This document shows, one piece after another, positions 17,331-23,868 of a stretch of 64,000 nt of DNA; within the stretch, counting starts at the first letter, position 1; each line of letters starts with the position of its first letter. The DNA lies in NCBI GenBank assembly GCA_017460105.1, contig JAFUBS010000002.1, forward strand, positions 20,723 to 84,722. Direction: 5' to 3'. The notes under the pieces were generated by a model that saw only the letters and a list, made by a program, of their open reading frames with translations, had not been told where the DNA came from and made no database searches. Origin of the DNA: Candidatus Saccharimonadota bacterium (lineage in GTDB: Bacteria; Patescibacteriota; Saccharimonadia; Saccharimonadales; Saccharimonadaceae). The position numbers were made by a program, and so were the translations under genes.

Positions 17331-17855
17331 ATGAAATTAGTAGTCGGACTGGGGAACCCAGGGAATAAGTATAACTTTACGAGGCATAATTCGGGCTTTC
17401 TGGCGCTGGATTTTTATTTTGCGCTACATAAGCTTAATTGGAGTGACAAACCGCGCCTAGGGGCCATAAATGGCCGTACGGACGATGTTTTGTTCATCAA
17501 GCCACAGGATTTTTATAATGATAGTGGGCGAGCAGTGGCGGAATTTGCTAGGTATTATAAGGTGCCTCCCTCTGATATTCTAGTGATTTGCGATAATTTC
17601 GATTTAGAGTTTGGCAAGGTCAGGTATCGTTCCTCTGGGGTGGCCGGTGGCAATAACGGGTTAAAGTCTGTAGATTCCTATCTAAAGACATCTGATTATC
17701 CGAGGATTAGGATAGGCACAGGGAATGATGCGTTGCGATTTAAATTAGGGGATGTAGAATTCGTATTGTCGCGGTTTACGCCAGAAGAGAAGGAGCGTTT
17801 GCCAGAAGTACTCGGACAGGTCGCCGAGAAGATTGATGAATTCATCGCTAGCTAG
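17331..17855 (+). CDS. pth: Peptidyl-tRNA hydrolase
   Basis: Releases peptides from stalled peptidyl-tRNAs. VVGLGNPGNKYNFTRHNSGF at the N-terminus includes the catalytic His of the RHN motif, FIKPQDFYNDSG matches the substrate-binding Asn/Met loop, and VICDNFDLEFGKVRYRSSG.AGGNNGLKS follows. At 174 residues it is slightly short of the usual 185-195. TATAAT (17319-17324) stands 6 bases before the ATG (leaderless). Confidence 0.95.
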   Translation: MKLVVGLGNPGNKYNFTRHNSGFLALDFYFALHKLNWSDKPRLGAINGRTDDVLFIKPQDFYNDSGRAVAEFARYYKVPPSDILVICDNFDLEFGKVRYRSSGVAGGNNGLKSVDSYLKTSDYPRIRIGTGNDALRFKLGDVEFVLSRFTPEEKERLPEVLGQVAEKIDEFIAS

Positions 17856-17913
17856 CTGCTAGAAGAAGGGCGACTATTAACCACTGCGAAGGCTGCATAA
17901 TGCGGTAAGGGGA

Positions 17914-17942
17914 TTGACGGGCGGATAGACTCAGTATATAAT
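17914..17942 (+). promoter_or_regulatory. Strong sigma-70 promoter of a small RNA
   Basis: TTGACG (17914-17919), a 17-base spacer, then TATAAT (17937-17942). No open reading frame follows. Confidence 0.8.
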
Positions 17943-17948
17943 TGAACT

Positions 17949-18058
17949 ACAAATGTCAGTGATTTATCACTGCCGCCCCCTGACTAATAATCAGGGAAAC
18001 GCAAAAAATAGCAGATTTGTCTGTTATCCCTCCGGAAAGAAATGACCGGAGGGTTTTT
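17949..18058 (+). ncRNA. Candidate ~110-nt structured RNA, unidentified
   Basis: Expected start 6-7 bases after the -10. ACAAAT (17949-17954) closes with ATTTGT (18015-18020) around two hairpins, CAGTGA/TCACTG and CCTGA/TCAGG. A terminator hairpin CCCTCCGG/CCGGAGGG (18028-18053) with a T run follows. It matches no RNA family I can name. The terminator overlaps the 3' end of the MazF/PemK-like gene on the other strand. Confidence 0.65.
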
Positions 18059-18446
18059 CTTTAAATAAAAGAATTTTTAGTTTATGACAGATGTTTTTGA
18101 ATTCCGTCTCGGACAATCTGTCAATTTTATTGTAGAGTCTAAATGCGCTATAACTGGATACTTGCGATAGTAATGCGCATCTAGTAACGTTGTTGACATT
18201 GATAATGCTATACCATGGACCAGATAGATTTTTAGTACTAAGCGGAACACCAAGAAAAGTGGTCGCTCCATATTTACGGACAACCAATATCGGACGAGAA
18301 AACCGTCTGCCTTTACCATTTATTTCTGAGCCTATATTCTCACCTGCCGCATACCACCAAATGTCTCGCTCGTGATACGTAATTAATTTACTATTTAGAT
18401 TGATTTTCTTTTTTAGTTCATTCCATTCGTCAAAGCGTTTTTCCAT
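18024..18446 (-). CDS. MazF/PemK-like toxin-family protein
   Basis: 140 residues. RDIWWYAAGENIGSE, then RPILVVRKYG, FLGVPLSTK and LLSQVSSYSAFRL follow the order of the PemK/MazF barrel, whose members are mRNA endoribonucleases. No antitoxin gene is adjacent: upstream is dprA, 7 bases away, whose stop overlaps this gene's GGAGGAG site. ATG 18446 is chosen because of that site. The last residues (FFPEG) are encoded by the arm of a terminator hairpin shared with the small RNA on the opposite strand. An unpaired toxin-like gene could be a tamed housekeeping RNase, or its partner may be unusual. Confidence 0.75.
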   Translation of the reverse strand: MEKRFDEWNELKKKINLNSKLITYHERDIWWYAAGENIGSEINGKGRRFSRPILVVRKYGATTFLGVPLSTKNLSGPWYSIINVNNVTRCALLSQVSSYSAFRLYNKIDRLSETEFKNICHKLKILLFKEKPSGHFFPEG

Positions 18447-18453
18447 TCTCCTC

Positions 18454-19380
18454 CTAGCGTAATGCCCAGTTGTTGGCGCCGAGGGAATGGATGCGGCCTT
18501 TAATCTCAAGCAAGGTGACGGTTTGATTGAAAACTTCGGACGGAAGTCTGGTGAGTTTCATGATGTCATCACCATTATGTGCGCCAGCTGCGATGGACTG
18601 GAGAACCTTGGTCTCCTGGTCGTTGTCGCCAATGAGGCCCTTACGGCGAAGGCGGCGCTGTTTCTTGGTATAATCATCTGGGAATAAAATACGCAAGATG
18701 TCGTCTGGCTCTGTGTATGGCGTCGCACCCTCAGTAATGAGCTTGTTGCAGCCCTGGGAATAGGGATTCGTAATATTACCTGGGACAGCGAAAACATCTT
18801 TGCCCTGCTCTAGTGCATGCGCGGCGGTATTAAGGGTGCCGGAACGGTCTGCGGCCTCTACGATGACCACAATATCTGATAGGCCAGAAATAAGACGATT
18901 GCGTTCGAGAAAACTAGTCTTGGGGTGAATCTCTGCGCCAGGAGCGTACTCTGAAATAATCGCTCCGCTCTGCTCGACGATTTGCCGGGCCACCGATAGG
19001 TGCTCGCGTGGATAGATCTGGTCAATCGGCGTGCCGAGTATCGCGACAGTCGTCCCACCAGCATCCAGGCAGGCACGATGCGCGATAGTATCAATGCCGT
19101 AGGCTAGGCCAGAGACGATGATGACGCCTTTCTTCGCAAGTCTGGAGGCAAGGTCATAGGCGACTTCTTCGCCGTATTTAGTATTGTGGCGCGAACCGAC
19201 AATGGCGACAGTCTTGGGGCGGAATGGTTTGCCATTTTTTACCACATTTTCGGGCAATTTGCCACGAATATACAATGTTTTAGGCGTAAGCGCAATGGCA
19301 TTTAACACCTCTGTAAAATCTTGCTCCAGGGGTGAAAATTGGTTGATTTTTTCAAAAAAGTGTGAAAAAGTTGTTGACAT
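18454..19380 (-). CDS. dprA: DNA-processing protein DprA
   Basis: Loads RecA on incoming single-stranded DNA during natural transformation. 308 residues; the Rossmann-type core shows IVGSRHNTKYGEEVA, SGLAYGIDTIAHR, SGAIISEYAPG, FLERNRLISGLSD and AADRSGTLNTAAHA. A C-terminal winged-helix part ends in NNWALR. An AGGAG site lies before the ATG. The start region is divergent with the structured RNA at 19409. DprA fits a host-dependent organism that takes up DNA and nucleotides. Confidence 0.95.
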   Translation of the reverse strand: MSTTFSHFFEKINQFSPLEQDFTEVLNAIALTPKTLYIRGKLPENVVKNGKPFRPKTVAIVGSRHNTKYGEEVAYDLASRLAKKGVIIVSGLAYGIDTIAHRACLDAGGTTVAILGTPIDQIYPREHLSVARQIVEQSGAIISEYAPGAEIHPKTSFLERNRLISGLSDIVVIVEAADRSGTLNTAAHALEQGKDVFAVPGNITNPYSQGCNKLITEGATPYTEPDDILRILFPDDYTKKQRRLRRKGLIGDNDQETKVLQSIAAGAHNGDDIMKLTRLPSEVFNQTVTLLEIKGRIHSLGANNWALR

Positions 19381-19408
19381 TTTTTCTCCTGTGTGATATA
19401 ATCGGAAC

Positions 19409-19733
19409 AGTTAGGGCACAAAAAATGCTCTAGACCGCACCTAAATAAGTTATAATTTCACTATACTGATTTTAAGTATAGCAGAAATTGCGTGCTTTTG
19501 AAACCCTTTCGGGCAATAAATTTCTTCATGGTTTATTGTTATAAGTATTACCTCCACTTTGAAAGGCCCCTTCGAAGGCATAGCAATCCCTCTAACCGGC
19601 GGGCCCCAATTATTGTGTGAGGTGGGTCGCGCTTCCGGGGTTCACCCGGTATAGTAGTGAAGAGTTAGAGGGCCAAAATACCCCCATGCATTAGGTGATG
19701 CCCACCCTTACCTAATCGTGGGGGTATTTTGGT
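19409..19733 (+). ncRNA. Candidate ~325-nt structured RNA, unidentified
   Basis: TGATATAAT (-10 at 19397-19402) drives a stretch without genes but rich in helices. TAGGGCA/TGCTCTA pair at 19412-19432. GCAC/GTGC enclose AATTTC/GAAATT and CTATACT/AGTATAG (19437-19495). CCC/GGG and CAATAAA/TTTATTG follow. CCCTCTAAC (19588-19596) pairs with GTTAGAGGG (19664-19672) around CCGGG/CCCGG. It ends in a 14-bp stem CCAAAATACCCCCA/TGGGGGTATTTTGG enclosing ATTAGGT/ACCTAAT. The signatures of tmRNA, RNase P, SRP and SAM/T-box RNAs were looked for and not found. Confidence 0.65.
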
Positions 19734-19762
19734 ATTTGACAAAGCTTATACAACGAAAGAGG

Positions 19763-19852
19763 CCCCGACACATGATCGGGGCGGTAGAAGACTAGTAGCC
19801 AAACAATGATGGCTGTAGCAAGATGCTACGACTGGCTATTTGGCTATTTGGA
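19763..19852. repeat. Hairpins at the 3' side of the small minus-strand gene
   Basis: GCCCCGA/TCGGGGC (19763-19783), then a nested inverted repeat TAGCCAAA...TTTGGCTA enclosing GTAGCA/TGCTAC (19796-19850). The second overlaps the end of the gene at 19844 and could act as its terminator or be a palindromic insertion. Confidence 0.5.
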
Positions 19853-20035
19853 GCGTTCGACGAACTTTAAGATATCCGGAGAAATACATTTACCGTGGGC
19901 TGAATCCACGAGCTGAGTGACGTAGTCATACAACTCTTTTGAGATTCCATCTTTGGAAAATTCAGACCTTTCGGTAACGACATCGGTCGTATTTTCCGAT
20001 TTCTCTCCAATGCTAGTACCCTTCTTTCTAAACAT
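19844..20035 (-). CDS. Small hypothetical protein
   Basis: 63 residues (MFRKKGTSIGEKSENTTD...ILKFVERSK), polar, with a predicted helix in the second half (SKELYDYVTQLVDSAHGK). GGAGG lies 9 bases before ATG 20035; an upstream GTG at 20044 touches that site and is less likely. A TATAAT box is found further upstream on the minus strand. No family recognised. Confidence 0.5.
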   Translation of the reverse strand: MFRKKGTSIGEKSENTTDVVTERSEFSKDGISKELYDYVTQLVDSAHGKCISPDILKFVERSK

Positions 20036-20131
20036 AATGTTCACCCTCCTATATCTCTATTATAACATTAAAGGTATGATTTTGCAAGGGATGGTTGGTT
20101 CGTGCTTGACAGGTGTGTTATTATTATATAT

Positions 20132-22609
20132 ATGCCAAAGAACTTAGTGATCGTGGAGAGCCCAGCAAAGGCTCATACTATTGAAAAATACCTTGGTGCT
20201 GACTACAAAGTACTAGCGTCGGTTGGGCATATCCGAAAGGATACCAAGGTAGATAAGTCTACTTTTGATGTCACGTATGAAATAGATCCTGGGCACAAAT
20301 CCATCATCGCTGAGTTAAAAAAGGAGGCTCGTGCCGCTGACAAAATCTGGCTCGCGACGGATGAAGACCGCGAAGGGGAGTCAATTTCGTGGCATCTGTC
20401 AGAAGTTTTGAAGTTGCCGAAGGATACAGCACGTATTACTTTTCATGAGATTACAAAGCCAGCGCTACTAAATGCGATTCAGAATCCACGCGTAGTAGAT
20501 ATGGATATGGTTGCCTCGCAGCAAGCCCGGCAGACGTTGGATATGCTGGTAGGTTATGATTTATCTGATATCGTACGACGCAAAGTGCCAGGGGCGGTGT
20601 CGGCAGGACGCGTGCAGAGTCCAGCGCTGAGACTCGTCGTCGAGCAGGAGAAAAAAATCGAAAAGTTCGAAGGCAAAGCCAGTTTTAAGGTGACTGGGGA
20701 ATTCGCGACGAAAAATGCCCCGAGTTCAAGCACATCGTTTGCGGCTGCATACGACGGGACCCCGCCAGACAACGAGGCTGCCGCCACCGAACTTTTGCAG
20801 TCCTTAGCCGGCGCCGATTTCGTAGTGGAGGATGTCGAGGAAACCGAGGGAACGAAGGCCAATCCTGTGCCATTTACCACTGCCGCATTACAGATTGAGG
20901 CCAACGCCAAGCTAGGATTCTCTTCACGCACCACGATGAGCGCAGCGCAAGGCTTGTATCAGGCTGGTCTCATTACTTATCACCGTACAGACTCCCTCAA
21001 CTTATCGTCTCAGGCGATTGGGGCGATTTCTGGGTATATTAAGGATACTTTTGGCGCGAATTATTTGAAAGTGCGTCATTTTAAAACTAAAGACGCGTCG
21101 GCGCAGGAAGCTCACGAAGCTATTCGCCCAACGGATGTTTCGCGTCTGTCGGCAGGGAAGAATAATTACGAAAAACGCTTGTACGAACTTATTTGGGCGC
21201 GCACTGTCGCAACACAGATGGCAAATGCCAAAGTCGCCAAGACTGCCATTAGGATAAAGGCCACTTCAGACTCGGCGAGGGTATTTCGGAGCGCGGCAGC
21301 GCGAGAATTAGCGCGCGAGCCCCGTGGCGACGGGAGCGAGCGACGCGACCCGAGCGAGTCTGATGCGGCCTTTATTGCCAAGGGCGAGGTTGTCATCTTT
21401 GACGGGTTTCTGAAGGTATACGGTAAGAGTAAGGATCTTGAACTTCCGCATGTAAGTAAAGGCGACAAGATGGATTGTCTTTCGCTCAAGGCTCGTCAAA
21501 CCTTTGCCAAACCACCAGCTAGATATACGGAAGGTTCGCTAGTAAAGAAACTAGAAGAGCTAGGAATTGGACGTCCATCTACTTACGCATCGATTATGTC
21601 TGCGATTCAGGCACGCGGTTACGTTATCAAGGGCGAATCCGAGGGGAGTATGCGCGACATAGTAGAACTCAGCGTAGAACTCGGCGGTTCGGCAAATACA
21701 GGCGCCCCATCGGCCAAAAAACCAGAAGTGGTGCGTAGCGTTGTGCAAGAGAAATACGGCGCCAATAAGGGCCGCCTAGTGCCGACGCCGATTGGTGAGC
21801 TTGTGGCGGGATTTTTGACGGAAAACTTCAAGAACATTGTAGATTATAAGTTTACGGCAAATATCGAGAAGGATTTGGACCTGGTAGCTGACGCCAAACT
21901 AGAGCGCGTGAAGATGCTAAGGGATTTCTACGGACCATTCCACGATACCGTCTTGATTGCAAACGGAGTGGAGCGATATAACAACGCACGCTTGCTCGGT
22001 CATCATCCGGAGAGTGGATTGCCAATTTACGCTAAAATCGGCAAGACTGGTGGCTTTATCCAGCTTGGTGAAAACGAGAAAGAGTCCGGCGAAAAACCAC
22101 GTTTTGCGCCTCTACCGGCGAGAAAGAGCGTGAAGACCGTGACTCTAGAACAGGCATTAAAACAGCTAGCGTTGCCGGCCTTGCCGAGGGAACTGGGCAA
22201 AGCGAAAGACGGAGCAATACTAATTGCCGCAAACGGACCGTTTGGGCCGTATCTGAAAGCTGGAAAATACAATGTGCCACTGGGCGATTTGGACCCATAC
22301 ACTGTGACTCTAGAAGAGGCTTTACCACTCTATCAGAAGAAGATAGATTCCATGATTGCGGACTGGGGTGATATTCAGATTATCAATGGAGCTTACGGAC
22401 CGTACGTAAAGGGGCCAGGACGTCGCAACAATGCAAAAATTCCGAAAGATGTAGACCCGAAGACCATCACAAAAGAGCAGGCAGAAGAAATGCTCAAAAA
22501 CAAGCCAAAGACTACACGTCGTGGTGTACGTGGTGGCAGGAAAAAGGGTGCTACAAAGACCAAAAAATCAGCTAGCGCCAAGACATCAAAGAAGACTACA
22601 AAAAAGTAA
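20132..22609 (+). CDS. topA: DNA topoisomerase I
   Basis: Relaxes negative supercoils. Starts MPKNLVIVESPAKA (Toprim strand 1), with DEDREGES near 77-84 and catalytic Tyr283 in ITYHRTDS. The C-terminal half carries two Topo-C repeats (IAANGPFGPYLKAGKYNVPL; INGAYGPYVKGPGR) and a Lys-rich tail in place of zinc ribbons. Residues about 379-410 are encoded by an in-frame 96-bp palindromic element (SARVFRSAAARELAREPRG...), which interrupts an otherwise normal stretch. ATG 20132 is the family start; TGTTATTAT 7 bases upstream suggests a leaderless mRNA. Confidence 0.95.
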   Translation: MPKNLVIVESPAKAHTIEKYLGADYKVLASVGHIRKDTKVDKSTFDVTYEIDPGHKSIIAELKKEARAADKIWLATDEDREGESISWHLSEVLKLPKDTARITFHEITKPALLNAIQNPRVVDMDMVASQQARQTLDMLVGYDLSDIVRRKVPGAVSAGRVQSPALRLVVEQEKKIEKFEGKASFKVTGEFATKNAPSSSTSFAAAYDGTPPDNEAAATELLQSLAGADFVVEDVEETEGTKANPVPFTTAALQIEANAKLGFSSRTTMSAAQGLYQAGLITYHRTDSLNLSSQAIGAISGYIKDTFGANYLKVRHFKTKDASAQEAHEAIRPTDVSRLSAGKNNYEKRLYELIWARTVATQMANAKVAKTAIRIKATSDSARVFRSAAARELAREPRGDGSERRDPSESDAAFIAKGEVVIFDGFLKVYGKSKDLELPHVSKGDKMDCLSLKARQTFAKPPARYTEGSLVKKLEELGIGRPSTYASIMSAIQARGYVIKGESEGSMRDIVELSVELGGSANTGAPSAKKPEVVRSVVQEKYGANKGRLVPTPIGELVAGFLTENFKNIVDYKFTANIEKDLDLVADAKLERVKMLRDFYGPFHDTVLIANGVERYNNARLLGHHPESGLPIYAKIGKTGGFIQLGENEKESGEKPRFAPLPARKSVKTVTLEQALKQLALPALPRELGKAKDGAILIAANGPFGPYLKAGKYNVPLGDLDPYTVTLEEALPLYQKKIDSMIADWGDIQIINGAYGPYVKGPGRRNNAKIPKDVDPKTITKEQAEEMLKNKPKTTRRGVRGGRKKGATKTKKSASAKTSKKTTKK
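21267..21362. repeat. Palindromic element, group D, in frame in topA
   Basis: Arms CAGACTCG..GAGGGT and ACCCGAG.GAGTCTG. The core shares a 49-base identical block with the reverse complement of the copy at 40271-40458 (starting ATTTCGGAGCGCGGCAGCGC), followed by GGGAGCGAGCGACGCG, also shared. Length 96 bases, exactly 32 codons. Confidence 0.85.
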
Positions 22610-22718
22610 GTTATTTACAGCATAGTATTAAATATTGCAAAGCGCTAGTGTTTTATAATTTTTTTCCAAACTTGTAAAAAATGTGATACAATAATAGGAA
22701 GAAATTAAAAAATTACAG

Positions 22719-22747
22719 TTGACATACCATATATTTTATGGTATTAT
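22719..22747 (+). promoter_or_regulatory. Consensus sigma-70 promoter
   Basis: TTGACA (22719-22724), 17-base spacer, TATTAT (22742-22747) preceded by TGG. Drives the sigma-4/HARE gene with a ~45-base leader. Confidence 0.85.
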
Positions 22748-22793
22748 AAGTATAATTAATTGGATTAACAGACAACGGGTAAGGAAAGCACCA

Positions 22794-23822
22794 ATGGAGC
22801 AAAATGCGGAAATTCTAAAAAAAGCAATCAGTGGCAGCCTAAAAATCATCGAACAAGATCGTGAAAAAGAAATTATTTCTCGCCGTTTTGGCCTAAAAGG
22901 CAACAAAGAAACTCTTGAACAAATCGGCGAAATGTTGTCAATTACACGCGAGCGTGTGAGGCAGCTAGAAAAAGCCATTCTGATTCGTCTCCAAATTTCC
23001 GCTGAGGAGAACCTGATTCCAGAACTAGCTGCCGCAGAAAAAATCTTAATCCGCAATCTTACTGAGATGGGTCGCGTCGCCAAACTATCCGACCTTGCCG
23101 ACAAAGTCTATGGACGTACTTCTACCGCTTCCGAAAGAACCGGCATTTATTTTATCGCAACGTTTGCGAAGAATCTCACTGTAGTGGAAGAGAATGACCG
23201 CTACAATGCAGCTGTAGGAATTGCCGAATATGGTGATAGCCTCAAAATCCGCGAGAGAGTAGATGAAATCGTCTCCATCATTAAGGCGAATAAAAAGCCG
23301 ATGACATTAGACGAACTTGACGAAAAGCTAAATTATGAGCATCCTGACCACATCAAAGCCGTAGCGTCAATTTCTAAGCTGCTAGCCACCCTAAATGGAC
23401 TCTGGGGTCTTGCAAAATGGCCAGAGGTGAATCCTAAGAATATTCGTGACAAGATTTTTGTAATTCTCGAAGCAAAGAAACAGCCAATGCATTTCTCGGA
23501 AATCGCAAAAGAGATCAAGGATTCCAATTTTAAGCGCAAGAACGTCACTGTGCAGGCGATTCATAACGAATTAATCAAAGATCCACGTTTTATTCTGATT
23601 GGACGCGGCATCTATGCACTGTCTAGCTGGGGATACAAGAAGGGAACGATTGCCGAGATTATTAAATCCATCCTCGAAAAAGCCGATAAGCCTCTGTCGC
23701 GCGAGGAAATTGTCAAGCACGTGCTTCACGTACGCAAGGTCAAAGAGACTACAATTTTGCTAAACTTGCAGAATAAGAAGAATTTCAAGAAGGTAGACAA
23801 GAATCTCTATACGCTAGCCTAA
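22794..23822 (+). CDS. Sigma-70 region 4-like HTH fused to HARE-HTH domains
   Basis: 342 residues. Residues about 20-70 (EKEIISRRFGLKG, LEQIGEMLSITRERVRQLEKA) are a textbook sigma-70 region 4 helix-turn-helix, but there is no region 2, so it cannot be a complete sigma factor. The rest holds repeated winged-helix units; KKQPMHFSEIAKEIKDSNFKRKNVTVQAIHNELIKD is of the HARE-HTH type found in the RNA polymerase delta subunit and chromatin proteins. Probably an RNA-polymerase-associated regulator that contacts -35 DNA. ATG 22794 follows AAGGAAAG; an upstream in-frame start would lie within the promoter. Confidence 0.8.
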   Translation: MEQNAEILKKAISGSLKIIEQDREKEIISRRFGLKGNKETLEQIGEMLSITRERVRQLEKAILIRLQISAEENLIPELAAAEKILIRNLTEMGRVAKLSDLADKVYGRTSTASERTGIYFIATFAKNLTVVEENDRYNAAVGIAEYGDSLKIRERVDEIVSIIKANKKPMTLDELDEKLNYEHPDHIKAVASISKLLATLNGLWGLAKWPEVNPKNIRDKIFVILEAKKQPMHFSEIAKEIKDSNFKRKNVTVQAIHNELIKDPRFILIGRGIYALSSWGYKKGTIAEIIKSILEKADKPLSREEIVKHVLHVRKVKETTILLNLQNKKNFKKVDKNLYTLA

Positions 23823-23868
23823 TTGCGTATTTCGATTACTACTTTCAAGTTTATGTTATAATTACATT

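Noticed and set aside
17949..18446. Type III toxin-antitoxin (ToxIN) pair
   Set aside because: The RNA is antisense and downstream, has no tandem repeats, and the protein looks like PemK/MazF rather than ToxN. Kept only as a possible regulatory RNA.
19409..19733. tmRNA, RNase P RNA or SRP RNA
   Set aside because: No tRNA-like ends or tag reading frame, no GAGGAAAGTCC block, and no SRP apical GGAAGGAAGC motif.
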